This document shows, in pieces, positions 27,235-38,913 of a DNA stretch of 64,000 nucleotides (its first letter is position 1; each line of letters begins with the position of its first letter). The stretch is from Siphonodentalium dalli. Lineage: Eukaryota; Mollusca; Scaphopoda; Gadilida; Siphonodentaliidae. The stretch is taken from NCBI GenBank assembly GCA_032622095.1, contig CP136066.1:194672816-194736815 (forward strand), written 5' to 3'. A program made the position numbers and the translations under genes. The notes under the pieces are model-generated. The model did no database searches, was not told where the DNA came from, and saw nothing but the letters and a program-made list of their open reading frames with translations.

Positions 27235-29140
27235 TGGTTGCATTAGTTGAAAATCGACTACATGTATAACCAAGATCGCTATTTGCGTCGTTTTAGAAAC
27301 ACCAGCGCAGTTATTATTATATTTTTCAAAAATATATATGTTCTTGAATGTTTTTGTTTTATCAAATCGCTCTAGTTATCCAATCACCTTGAAAATTACA
27401 ACTTTAGAAAAATAACGGTACTTTTTCGTAACGGAATTAGTTTGACCTACCCGCATCATAGCAATTCAACATGACCACCGGCATCATAGTATATTAGCAT
27501 GCCCACTTGACCAGGGGTGGACACGCGACAGCTCAGCTACAGTTATGTATTATTGTTTCAAACCGCTTAACATTAAATGGCTGGTGTTACATGCATGTTT
27601 CAGTCGGACGTTATGTTACAATTTGCTTGATCGAAGAGTTCACAAACTATTTTCTCAAACATGTTTGGTTTTTGAGTAAAAGGAAATATCTATATCAATA
27701 CAATGTGTACATTGTGCGGTCCTTTTTCTGATAATGTTGGTATATGTTTCTGGTGTTTCTGACGTATGTGATAAAATAGTGTTTAATCGTACACCTATAT
27801 ACCCGTATATGGATTGTTTCAAATTTCTCTTATATTATATAATGCGGCTAAATTTTAAATGGTGATGCCATACAGTGTTTGCACGAAGATGAACTTCCAA
27901 GCACGACGTGTTATATAATAGGTGTTTTCGACGTCGAAATCAAAGTTGATATTGAGTAATTAGACAACGCGCCATAAAACCAATGACATATACGTATACC
28001 TATGATCTGGCCTGCATCACGATTACCATTGATTTGTGCTAATAAATCAGAAGCCGTGCGGTATATACACGTAAGCATTACGCACTCTGGAAGCGGAACA
28101 TACTTATGTATGTACAGCGAATTACCAATGAATAATAATTATAATTGAATTGTATGTGTATGTTCTATATTTCTGTTAACTGTTACATTTGCATGTTAGT
28201 TTATAGTAATAAACAATCACAAACATCACTATTCTGAAAATATATTTTAAAACCTTACTTGAATTTCGTCGCGTTATTTTGGCTGAACGAAATAGAGGAT
28301 ATCTAGCGTTCTGAATTGATACCGGACAAATATATTTGATTATTTTCGCGACCGACTAGCTGCACTTTTCGCCAGCGGAAATACATTTGTTCTGGCAGTA
28401 ACAACAGAAACTCATTATCGCCAGAAACAATGTACATGCGTTGACGACAAGTTGGTCGCGAAATTAAGTCCTTAAGCCATATCATGAGATATTTCTGGTA
28501 TTAATTATGAGAAGAAAACAAAACACATTTGCTTTGAATTGTTTACAAAATACTTTTGGGAGTTGGTGACTTTCCAAAATAAGACGAGTCTAAATCCTGA
28601 ACAAGGATCATTTGTATAAGACCTATTTTATTGTCACAATGTGACATTCGTGTGCAAACACGTCGTGGTCACTTCAACCCATGTAATCTGAGTAAATGAT
28701 GAGATTTTTTATGGAATATTAAAAGAAACATTTCAGAGCTGACGAAACGCACAATACATATAGTTTGATATACTGATATTGAACTAATCCCAACAGAAAT
28801 GTCGAAGATACTTGCTTGCCCAGGGCTCTTATACACAGGTGTCGATTTTCTCATATTACGACACACGTCCCGGCTTACGGTCATGATCCCCAGTTGGAGC
28901 TGTCACTCCAACAGCCTACCTTCACTACGTCAACACAGTAACAGGTTTACCACCATTTATGGAGCAACGGGATACTTTCTGACAAGCCAAAACTTATGGG
29001 GAAATAGCGTCTGGTACTTGATATATGCCCGGGAACACACCGTCGGTATTATGTTATAGCTGCAGGGAGATGAAGGGGTGGCTTATACAGCTAGTGTGGG
29101 AACTAAAGAGTTAAATATCTTATAAATATGTTCAGTGCGT
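27235..29140. other. Intronic sequence without recognised genes
   Basis: AT-rich, with scattered small open frames and no known domain. The only clear structure is the foldback at 28342-28465, listed separately. Confidence 0.5.
28342..28465. repeat. Small foldback element
   Basis: Arms of about 15 bases, TTTTCGCGACCGACT and AGTTGGTCGCGAAAT, enclose about 90 bases. It may be a short palindromic MITE. No target duplication was resolved. Confidence 0.4.
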
Positions 29141-29470
29141 AAATACAATTCAAGTTCGAAAATGGGTTCGGTCCGAATCATTTTTTACTAAGTTATGACC
29201 CTTTTTACTTAAAATTTTCCAAATTTGAGATTTCTCGATAAATTTAAATTGGGCTGTTTGGTCTGAAGGAAATGTGTATGTTAGCTGTTTAGTGCCAAAT
29301 ACAGGTCTATACTAAGGGTTTGTTTCGAATAAGTTTTACTGAGTTCTGGCCCATTTTAGAGTAAGGATTTTCCAAATTTGAGGTTTCTGGATAACTCAAG
29401 TTTTGGTTATTTGATCGGAACCAAATTTGATGTATGATTTTTCCAGTCATATTTTGTTACCAAGAAGACC
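29141..29470. repeat. Dispersed repeat (CAAGTTCGAA family), intronic copy
   Basis: Two half-units share CAAGTTCGAAAATGGGTTC-like starts, a (T/G)A(C/G)TA(A/G)GTTATGACCC-like middle and TTCCAAATTTGAG(A/G)TTTCT. Related segments occur at 59618-59830 and 62480-62720, so this is a dispersed multicopy family. Its type is unknown. Confidence 0.45.
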
Positions 29471-30079
29471 CTTATCGCTTGACCAGGATCATCTATAAAT
29501 TCTGTCCTACTTTCTAGAAAGGCAATGCCCTAAATGAATCAAATTTAAAGGGGATATGTATATTATTTAAAGGGGCATTGTGTCCTCAGTACGTATGTGG
29601 CTTATTTCATGCTGTATTAAATTGTAATCATGTTGAGAAAATACTATTGTATAAGTTACTTTAATATAATAGTAAATAAAATGCCATACAAAAACACTCA
29701 TTGTCGAAGCAGTCAGTTGCTATTTGCAATATTGAAATACAGTATATCGAGTTTGAATATACAAGCTCTGTTTAGTTGTTTTGAACAGAAAATTAGCTAT
29801 GTGATTTTATTTATATATTACTTTTATAATAAAATACAGGTAGCCCACAATCGTGCTACAATAAAGTAACCCAGTAAGTCATGAGTGTTTGTGAACCTGA
29901 TTCTTTTCATGCAACTTTGTCTTGCGTGGGTTCGTGGAACTGGTTGTAATGAACATATTCTTTCTTAAACAATTAATGAAAAAAAATTTCTTTGCATATA
30001 TATAGCATGGACACCAGTCAGAATAATTTTATTGGTGCCAACAACAATATCAGAAGGTGTATTAAACCATTCGCAATAA
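29471..30079. other. AT-rich intronic spacer
   Basis: Nothing beyond AT-rich sequence is supported here. Confidence 0.4.
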
Positions 30080-31010
30080 ATGTGTTATATAATTATTGTT
30101 TATTGACCTCCAAGTATGAAGAGTTAACGAGTTATGTGGCTTATATTGACACGTATGAATACCTATACAGTGAAAAATGGGTGGCATACAAAGTTAGGGG
30201 CAATAGCCTAACCTGTATATGCAATGCGTTGAAACCAGTTATTAGGGAGACATATATAACGAGCACGTACGTGTCTCCATAATCACGGTTTATCACCTAT
30301 CCGTTAACTTGAGAAAGTTAATATTCCCACAATACCCGCGTTTGGCTTCTATATATATATGGACACGTATTTATATATATACAATAAATAAGTTGGTGGC
30401 AAACAAAGCCAAATATTACTCTTTTGAGTCGCAATCATTGGGGATAATAACATAACGTGTACATATGCAATACGTTGCAGAAACATACATGCATGCTGGT
30501 TATCTTTGTCTCCTTAATAACGGTTTATTACGTATAAGTTAATCTGAGAAAGTTAATATTCCCACAATACCCATATAGTGGCTTCTATAGACACGTATGT
30601 ATATCAATACAGTAACAAATGAGTGGCATACAAAACAAATATAACACTTTTGAGTTGTAATCTTTAAGGACAATAACCTAACATGCATATGCAATGCGTT
30701 GAAATCCGTCAATATGGAGACACATATAACCAGCATGTACGTGTCTCCCTAATCATGGTTTATTACATATCAGTTAATTTGAGAAAGTTAATATTCCCAC
30801 AGTGTCCACTATGTGGCTTCTATGGACACGTATTTATACCTATACAATAACAAATTGGGTGGCATACAAAGTCAAATATAAGTCTTTGAGTTGTCATCAT
30901 TAGGGACAATAACCTAACGTGTATATGCAATGCGTTGAAAACAGTTATTGGGGAGACATATATAACCAGCGTATACGTGTCTACCTAATCACAGTTTTTT
31001 ACCTATCAGT
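30080..31010 (+). repeat. 235-bp tandem repeat, about four copies
   Basis: The landmark AAAGTTAATATTCCCACA recurs at about 30315, 30550 and 30785, an even 235-bp period, with a partial copy before it. Each unit carries GGACACGTAT, GGTGGCATACAAA, GGGACAATA(A/G)CCTAAC and GGAGACATATATAACCAGC boxes. Open frames within it are by-products of the period. Confidence 0.8.
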
Positions 31011-31439
31011 TATCATTTATTATATTAACTCGCCACGTTATAGTACGGGGGGAAAAGTCATATTGTACTCCCAAATGTCATATTGGACTCCCGAGTGTAC
31101 AATGCCACGTTATATTGGGACTCTGTGACGTAACGAATTACCTATTGCGAAATAAACTGGTGAAATTGTGATGCGCGTACAACAGATTTAGCAAACGTTT
31201 CACTTCCGCGTTGAGTATTTTGTATTGCCGTGTTTACTGTTCCAAATCAAATCATGCATACTGTGTGTTTCGTCATCACGGTTTCTACAAATAAAATGCG
31301 AGCGCACAATATCCATGTAACTTGTTAGTTTTTTTTATCATTCTACATTTATATTTATCTGATTTAAAAAATAAAACGATGAAAATACTAGGCACACACA
31401 CATAGTAACATACTGGTATATAAGCCTTTTATCAAAGTC

Positions 31440-32300
31440 GGAATGTCATTTTGAAAAGATAAGAGATCACCCATGACTATCTTTAAACGATTTAGAATTT
31501 GGAAAGTTGACGCATAATTTGGTCGCCTATTATAAAAAATAACCAAAAACAACCATGTCATCGATGACCTTTCACCTATTAAATGGCGATCGCGATCTTT
31601 AAAAAAAATCGTATTAGTAGCGAAAACAGGAATGCATGTTTACATAGCACGTGTCTAATTATGCCAGCTAATGGGATTTTATATTCGAGAACAGTTGAAG
31701 CTGCTTTCACAGACCTGCGGCGGACGCACAAGGCCAACGCTATCGGGTTTGTGGCTGACCACTGGCACTGCGCATAAACCGATAGCCGCAGACACTGCAC
31801 GCATGCGTCAGCCGCAGGTCTGTGAAATCAGCTTTAACTTCAGACAGACAAAATTGCGACTACGACCTCCAAGTCATCTGGCCATGTGAACGGGTTCCAA
31901 ACAATTATGTTTCGAGTGAAAAGGTCAGAGGTAGCAAATTACTCTAAATGACGCGGAACGTGAAATGTTGACGCATCATTTTGTCGTATATTGCAATTTT
32001 AGAAGATACGAACACTTCAATTAAAACAAGTTGTAAATTTTCAATGATCTTCCCACAACAATCATGTGATCGATTTTGCAAAAAAAATGTATTGGTAATC
32101 GCATTAGCTCAAATATGACTGTACGATTACACACCACATGTCCCAATTAGGCCAGATAAAGGGATTTTATAATCGACAACGGTTAAACCACAAGACAGAC
32201 CACCACACTGTTGGTCCAACCAAATTGCGACCACGCCCTTTAGGCCATGTGTACGTGTGAACGGGTCCCAAACCATATTCTTGCATATGGCGAAGTCCAC
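31440..32300 (+). repeat. Diverged ~490-bp tandem duplication, first copy carrying a hairpin insertion
   Basis: The segments at about 31440-31930 and 31960-32300 share in order GTTGACGCAT, AACCATGT-GATCGAT, GGGATTTTATA-TCGA, AAATTGCGAC-ACG and GGCCATGTG-AACGGG. The first copy is longer only because of the foldback element at 31693-31839. Confidence 0.55.
31693..31839. mobile_element. 147-bp foldback MITE with nested stems
   Basis: The terminal inverted repeats begin AGTTGAAGCTG and AGTTAAAGCTG (right end read in complement) and continue as TTTCACAGACCTGCGGC on both arms, about 29 bases. A second inner stem pairs GCTATCGGGTTT with AAACCGATAGC. It interrupts the first copy of the 490-bp duplication, and the second copy lacks it. 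Confidence 0.7.
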
Positions 32301-32550
32301 CCGTTATGTGTGTACACCTCCTTTGGTAAGAAATACTGCTGACCTTGTGATTTTGATTGCGAATTATAAATGTTATACCTAAACAGAATACAACCAAAGC
32401 ATATTATGCAATCTGATTGTTAACATTTATGAGGCCTGATAACCCTGACTAGATCACAGGACGTATAACTGTTATATTTATATATTTACATACACCTGAT
32501 ATCTCTTCCGATTTCCCCATAGCGTTACGGTAGACACGCCCCCTTATTCA

Positions 32551-32614
32551 ATGCGTTCATAAATCTATGAACGCAACGTCACGTTCAATGTCGTTCATAG
32601 GTTTATGAACACAT
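32551..32614. repeat. Two adjacent small palindromes on GTTCATA/TATGAAC
   Basis: GCGTTCATA-AATC-TATGAACGC at about 32551-32572 and TCGTTCATAGGTTTATGAACA at about 32592-32612 lie within 65 bases. They could be paired protein-binding palindromes or hairpins. No function is shown. Confidence 0.35.
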
Positions 32615-32722
32615 TGTTCTCGGAAATCACCGGGGATTGTCGGACATTACCGACTGCTTGAGTATCTAGTCAGCCAATACGCCAAGGATTTGATAGCAAA
32701 CAATATGTAATCGAGGTTCACG

Positions 32723-33180
32723 ATTGGATGGCTTGTGGCATCTGATCGCGAGCACGGGTGGCACAAGATGTTCGGTTGACTATCAGAATGTTGGTTATCA
32801 TATAATTCCATAATATGTCAAATATAGCGAATTATCGAAATATGAAATACAACGAAAAAGCGAAATATGAAAATACAGCGAAATAGCACGAAAAATCGAA
32901 ATAGGAAAATACAGCGAAATAGCGAAATTGGATGGCTTGTGGCATCTGATCGCGAGCACGGGTGGCACAAGATGTTCGGTTGACTATCAGAATGTTGGTT
33001 ATCATATAATTCCATAATATGTCAAATATAGCGAATTATCGAAATATGAAATACAACGAAAAAGCGAAATATGAAAATACAGCGAAATAGCACGAAAAAT
33101 CGAAATAGGAAAATACAGCGAAATAGCGAAATAGGGCGAAATATAGAGCAAAATATAGAAATAGGAAATTATTTTTATAA
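32723..33180 (+). repeat. 204-bp tandem duplication ending in a GAAATACAGCGAAATA minisatellite
   Basis: Copies at 32723-32926 and 32927-33130 look essentially identical. Each contains a unique-looking head (TTGGATGGCTTGTGGCATC) and a tail of short repeats of the type GCGAAATA-GAAAATACA. The minisatellite tail runs on to about 33180. Confidence 0.8.
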
Positions 33181-33280
33181 ACAAAATAACGGACATATTT
33201 GAAAAAAGTGTTTTTGACTTAATAACGGACATATTTGGAGAAGTGTTTTAAAGAGCGTAAGTATATAAATATGAATAATA

Positions 33281-33418
33281 AACGGCGGACTCAACGTGGT
33301 CATGGGTTTTGACTGCGATAAAAAATCAGCAAACTCCGCATGAACCCCTTTGGGGTTTATGCAGTTTGCTGAATTTTTCTCGCGGTCAAAATCCCATGAC
33401 CACATTGAAACCGCCGTT
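33281..33418. mobile_element. 138-bp foldback MITE (GGTTTTGACTG family)
   Basis: Long arms pair AACGGCGG and GTGGTCATGGGTTTTGAC with their complements GTCAAAATCCCATGACCAC and CCGCCGTT. A GCAAACT-GCATGAACCCC stem surrounds the loop. A related foldback lies at 40770-40923. Confidence 0.65.
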
Positions 33419-34059
33419 CATTTCTTATATAAAACAAAGTGCACCATTCCAAATTTCATGCATAGAAACAAGTTTTATTCCACACCGAGATGCCAGGCCA
33501 GATGGCACTGAGTAAAATTTTATTCCATAAAATTATATGGATAGCATACACACACTGTTTACATTTAAAACAATTACATGTTTCTGAAATACGCTCAAAT
33601 TCTTTCATCCTATCTGTGGTTCTACGTAACTCTGGGTGAGAATTTCACACTATATGTGCCATGAATCTGAATGAGCTAAGATCGCATGTAGTAACATCAT
33701 GATTTATAATGGAATATGCAATGGTTTGAATGTAATCAATTTCAATTGGTGGAGGGTCCGGGAGGGTGCGCGAGATCTTTTTTTGGAGTTACAGCTGGGA
33801 GTTACCGTTCAAATCTCGAGATTAACGGGGTCTTTATTGGTGTTATATGGTGCTGACAGGTTCATTTAATGACAAAATTACGATTAGCCAATTAAGCTGG
33901 ATAAACAACACATGTGGCGGCACACGTCGGTTTCATTTGCGGCCCAACCAAATATACCACATGTAATTTCATTAGGTTGTCGCTTGAGGGACCTAGCAGC
34001 AATAATACGCATCGTAGCATTGATCTTGGTTACGAGCACTTTTGGGGTCCGTGAAGTTG
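33419..34059. other. Intronic spacer
   Basis: No recognised gene. It includes a purine-rich stretch near 33745-33780 (GGTGGAGGGTCCGGGAGGGTGCG). Otherwise nothing is supported. Confidence 0.4.
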
Positions 34060-35300
34060 GATCGAAGTTCGAAGTTCGAAATTCGGTGGAGATTCGACCC
34101 CCACTTTTGTTTGCCTCAAATGCATTGTTGTGTTCCAATTCGTGCTCCCCTGCTCGAATTTTGGGTCAAAAGTGATTTTTTTTCACTTTTTCTGAGATAC
34201 TGCTGGACTTGGAAAATTTAGCCACGGCGCTGGACTTAGAAAATTTCGCCTTCAATATTAAGGTGCCGAAGGGAAGTGGCATTATTTATGGCTGGATTGA
34301 GCTGAAATTTCGTATGTTTGATACTTTCCATAAGAGAATCAAGCAAACTAACGCTCAGCTTCGAGAAATTACTCGATCTATAGGTTTGAATTTCAATCTG
34401 GGCGAATTTCGATCTGGATTGAAGTTCGAAATTCAGATTGAAATTCGACCCCCACTTTTGTTTGCCTTAAGTGCATTGTTGTGTTCCAATTCGTGTTCCC
34501 CTGCTCGAATTTTGGGTCCAAAGTGATTTTTTTCACTTTTTCTGAGATACTGCTGGACTTGGAAAATTTAGCCACGGCGCTGGACTTAGAATATTTCGCC
34601 TTCAATATTAAGGTGCCGGGGGGAAGTGGCATTGTTTTTGGCTGGATTGAGCTGAAATTTGGTGTGTTTGATTCTTTCCATAAGAGAATCAAGCAAACTA
34701 ACGCTCAGCTTCGAGAAATTACTCGATCTATAGGTTTGAATTTCAATCTGAATTTTAATCTGGGCGAATTTCATTCTGGATTGAAGTTCGAAATTCAGAT
34801 TGAAATTCAAACCTATAGATCGAGTAATTTCTCGAAGCTGAGCGTTAGTTTGCTTGATTCTCTTATGGAAAGTATCAAACATGCCAAATTTCAGCTCAAT
34901 CCAGCCATAAACAATGCCACTTCCCTTCGGCACCTTAATATTGAAGGCCAAATTTTCTACGTCCAGCGTCGTGGCTAAATTTTCCAAGTCCAGCAGTATC
35001 TCAGAAAAAGTGAAAAAAATCACAAAAAAAAGTGGGGGTCGAATTTCAATCTGAATTTCTAACTTCAATCCAGATCGAAATTCGCCCAGATTGAAATTCA
35101 GATTGAAATTCAAACCTATAGATCGAGTAATTTCTCGAAGCTGAGCGTTAGTTTGCTTGATTCTCTTATGGAAAGTATCAAACATACCAAATTTCAGCTC
35201 AATCCAGCCATAAACAATGCCACTTCCCTTCGGCACCTTAATATTGAAGGCGAAATTTTCAGCGCCGTGGCGAAATTTTCCAAGTCCAGCAGGGGGGGGG
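34060..35300. repeat. Compound inverted repeat of four ~300-bp units
   Basis: Two direct units (about 34080-34460 and 34460-34790) are followed by two units in opposite orientation (about 34790-35095 and 35095-35300), so the whole folds on itself around about 34777-34800. Shared boxes are GCTGGACTTGGAAAATTT, CCTTCAATATTAAGGTGCC and TCGATCTATAGGTTTGAAT. Long open frames appear on both strands with the same translated repeat. That follows from the symmetry and is not good evidence for a protein. Confidence 0.7.
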
Positions 35301-35315
35301 GGGGGGGGGGGGGGG
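35292..35315 (+). repeat. Poly-G tract of 24 G
   Basis: The uninterrupted G-run is directly joined to TCGGAAAAAAATTCCAGGCACG. The complementary arrangement recurs at 36790-36828 with 13 C. It has G-quadruplex potential and is prone to length error in sequencing. Confidence 0.85.
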
Positions 35316-35340
35316 TCGGAAAAAAATTCCAGGCACGTAT

Positions 35341-36138
35341 GATGGGGTGGGTGGGTGGGTGTCTCTCGGGTCCAAAAAGCTGTTTTTTCCATGTGCCAAA
35401 TTTGTTTTCCATTCCTGCTATTGAGTCTTATTTTGATGTGTTTTGAACAGAAACAGGTCATATATAGTTAATAGTAATGCTATAATATATATAGAGGTTA
35501 TCAGTAGTTGGATCAGTTGCACAATGGCCAACAATAACCCAAATTCAACTTGATAGAACTAGAAACTGCGCTATTGGAAAATTAAATTTAATCAGGATTC
35601 CATCTACTGATACAACAAAATAAGAATAACTATGCAGAACTCAGCTGAAAATAAGCAATAAAATGAAAGCACATTTGACCATATGAGACATGGAAATAAA
35701 GATATAATAAATAATGGAATAAAATAGACTTTTGACAACATAAAACATAAAATCTTAACAAATAAATTGAAGGCCAGTCGGGCCAGCTTGAACAATTTCA
35801 AATTGTTTTCCAAGTTAATGTGGATCAGCTTGTAATGTTGATCACAGTAACAAAGATTTTATCGTCACTGATATCGTGAGCAAAAAAGAAGTGAGATTGG
35901 GCTATCCATCCATATTATTCCCAATTATTACGAAGCCTATTACTTCAAGCAGTGGCTACCAGCCTGCCATTACACGCTATAACATGTTTCCTCAGTTCTG
36001 GTTTCTGAGATGCACCAAGAAGAGTCACGCGGGTATATCATGGTTGTGTTTGGTATTAGCATTATTCTTAAAACTGGGATAAACTGGGATGAACAGTTGT
36101 ATTTCCACATGTTTTGATAAACAATTTGGTTCCAGCAA
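35341..36138. other. AT-rich intronic spacer
   Basis: A (GGGT)n-like run lies at about 35344-35361. No gene was recognised. Confidence 0.4.
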
Positions 36139-36309
36139 TACAGTAATGAACTAATTAAACGACTCCATAACCACAGCAGAATAATGGGTAATTTTTTCAG
36201 GGGAGAGCTTTCCGATGAATGACAACAAGCCATATTTCCAACTAAATCCTGAAAAATTACCCATTATTTTGCTGTGGTTATGGAGTCAATTAATTAGGGC
36301 ATTACTGTA
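36139..36309. mobile_element. 171-bp palindromic MITE with TACAGTAATG ends
   Basis: The near-perfect arms of about 60 bases begin TACAGTAATG and end CATTACTGTA. Inside, GACTCCATAACCACAGCA pairs with TGCTGTGGTTATGGAGTC and AATGGGTAATTTTT with its complement. The ends are compatible with TA target duplication, as in Tc1/mariner-derived MITEs. The class is inferred from the ends only. Confidence 0.7.
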
Positions 36310-36639
36310 TATCACATAGCAAATATCAAAATATCAAATAATCTGAAATTTGTTGTACCGGTACCATGTATTCTGTAGAATACTCAAATGTGATTATGTG
36401 ACTAGATCATGTGACTATATATTATGAAAATGAATGTTAATAAAAACTTTGGCACTCTGCCTATATATCCCTAGAAATGTGATTATGTTGACACATTTCT
36501 TGATTAATGACACTTATATGATAAATTCAAATAGTATCGTTATCTCATTATGCACTGTTCTATTCAAATATCGCGCAATAAATTATGATAATGCAGGATA
36601 ATCAGCTATTTGGTTGCTCAGTTGATAATTTTCTCAAAT

Positions 36640-37040
36640 TTAGGGGGGTGGGTATCCAAAACTGACCGGAAAAAAATTCCTGAAACGGAAAAAAAGAGGG
36701 TGGGTGTCCAAAATTGCCTGGAAAAAAAGGCCGGAAACGGAAGAAATTGGGTTGGTGGGTCCCCCGAGGCCGGAAAAAATTAAAATGATCATACGTGCCT
36801 GGAAATTTTTTCCGACCCCCCCCCCCCCTGAGTCCAGCAGTATCTCAGATAAAGTGAAAAAAATAACTTTTGACCCAAAATTCGAGCAGGGGAACACGAA
36901 TTGGAACACAACAATGCATCTGAGGCAAACAAAAGTGGGGGTCGAATCTCCACCGAATTTCGAACTTCGAACTTCAATCTAACTTCACGCGAATCTCCAC
37001 CGAATTTCGAACTTCGAACTTCGATCCAACTTCACGGACC
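36640..37040. repeat. Second, rearranged fragment of the poly-G/inverted-repeat family
   Basis: It starts with a (C)CGGAAAAAA-rich repeat (GGAAAAAAATTCCTGAAACG type). A 13-C run at 36816-36828 follows, then the same GAGTCCAGCAGTATCTCAG, TTCGAGCAGGGGAACACG and AAAGTGGGGGTCGAAT boxes as at 34.1-35.3 kb. A CACCGAATTTCGAACTTCGA unit is duplicated near 36950-37025. Confidence 0.6.
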
Positions 37041-38523
37041 CGCACTTTTGAGGAGCTTTCTTAATCTTCAAGTATTTTTCGCAAATTGCCCAGCCCATCT
37101 GGTGTGTTAAACTCTTCCCTAAACCGAAATGAGGCCAGTCCGTCCCATTTAAATCGCGCGAGGTGGCTTCGCGCGCAACGGAAACGTCTCATGCTGTGAA
37201 CCATGTATGAATTTACCAGTATTACTAAACTGAATTCCAAGATAATTTTATTCATTAACAGCTTCTGACACTTGGGAGTAATGGGAGCCAAATCTGACTG
37301 GTTACACAAATCAGTACAATCATATATATAATCTTACTACCGGCTCTGGTGTACTTCCGTACACAAAACTACACAATAATTGTTTAAATACAAGCACCAT
37401 CGGTCTCTATTGGCACAATTCAAGTACAATTGCATTTTAGATTGGAATTTACGAAACTATTCATACATATAAAGCTGGACATCAAGATTGGAACACACAC
37501 AGGATACATTTCTATCAGGCTAATTGATAACCTTATATCGAGTTACAACAAACGAGGCCGCATCGACAAGTTCGTGGCATCTGTGCACTGGCTGATTTAT
37601 TACCTCTTGCGCGATGAGGTGAAATCAAAGAGATACCGATACCGGATATGGCATTAATTTGTCCATACATTAGGAAGAAAATTCCAGGGATATACATGTA
37701 CGATGGGTTCTTCTCAGAAGATAGCAGTCATTCTACTTACATATTTGGGACTGGCCACGACTGCTACAGTTACCATTCTGTAGTCGATCCCAGTCTATCT
37801 GCTATATTTTCATGGCAATTACTTTACTTAATGCGTGTTAATCGTCGATAATCGTTCTTGGCTGCGTGGTATTCTCGTGGTGATTCCTTTGTGCGATTGG
37901 CAGCATCATTTTATTTAACGGAAATTTTATCGAAATTCAACCCGTCGATTGTAAAAATTGGCCCAAAGAAAGTAAAGATACCAATATACCGCGATTACTC
38001 ATAAAAATATGTTATATTGTGTGTGCTATAAAATATGCATATGTGCATATATATGAAATTACTTTGATACTAACAATTCTTGAAAATTTTATTAATTGTT
38101 GAAAATGAGCATTTTAAATTAAATTTGGAAAAACTAAATTTTATTTATATAAATTTTGATCCCAGTTTTCAAAACAAATTAATTTAAATTTAAAACTTTA
38201 GTTACGTTTTGGACATTAAATTCGATATTTTAAAGTGATCTGAAACACTCCGGTAGGGTGATGAAATAGAAATGGAGAATATCTTGCTGAAAGTAGTTAT
38301 TTTTACAAATATTATATCCAAATTGACAGAACACACCGTAATTCTTATATATATATGCATTAAATACAGTGACCCCCCGATGGCGAAATCATTTGTGTTA
38401 ATTTACCGCCGATAGTTGCGTCCCGAATCGGGAAGTAAATATTTACAATTGAGCGTATAATATAGTAGTTCAGACGATGTTTTCTATGAAGTGGTACGGT
38501 CGATTTGTTTGAGATTTTCGGCA
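37041..38523. other. AT-rich intronic spacer before the Harbinger element
   Basis: No gene was recognised. Open frames at 37430-37851 have no known motif. Very AT-rich around 38040-38230. Confidence 0.4.
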
Positions 38524-38665
38524 ATGGCTGCGGACACACGTATCACAGTTTCGATGGCATAGTAGGTGTGACAATTAATTATGGTGCAATATTGGTGACA
38601 CTTGGTCGTCATATTTCTGTGCCATAGTGAGCCATGTCGCCCGCCGCACATTCACACAATGAGTC
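38524..38665 (+). repeat. Harbinger left terminal inverted repeat
   Basis: It matches the complement of 42888-43029 with scattered mismatches. Shared blocks are GGCTGCGGACACACGT, TTCGATGGCATAGTAGGTG, GACAATTAATTATGGTG, GGTGACA and GCCCGCCGCA-ATTCACACA. Confidence 0.85.
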
Positions 38666-38913
38666 TTTTCCAAGCTCTATCAGCGTCGAGATCGACATCT
38701 CAATGATTTATCTAACCGAATGTCTTGTCGCTGTTGATCTTTACTCAACACGCAATGTTATATTTTAATGCTAACACACAAGTCCACTTGATAACTTAAT
38801 GAATACCTTGTTTCTGTCAACAGTCATGATTGTTCTTACTAAGAACAAATCACCGGTGTAATTTCTCAGCATATATAAAAGTGGGTCAAACATTGAGATC
38901 AGTTATAAGTGTT

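Noticed and set aside
29992-30282. 96-codon + strand frame
   Set aside because: It lies mostly within the first unit of the 235-bp tandem repeat and does not persist in the other units.
34481-35461. 165-codon + strand and 291-codon - strand frames as genes
   Set aside because: Both encode the same repeated peptide because the DNA is an inverted repeat, and the - strand frame runs through the poly-G tract as polyproline. I treat them as symmetry artefacts.
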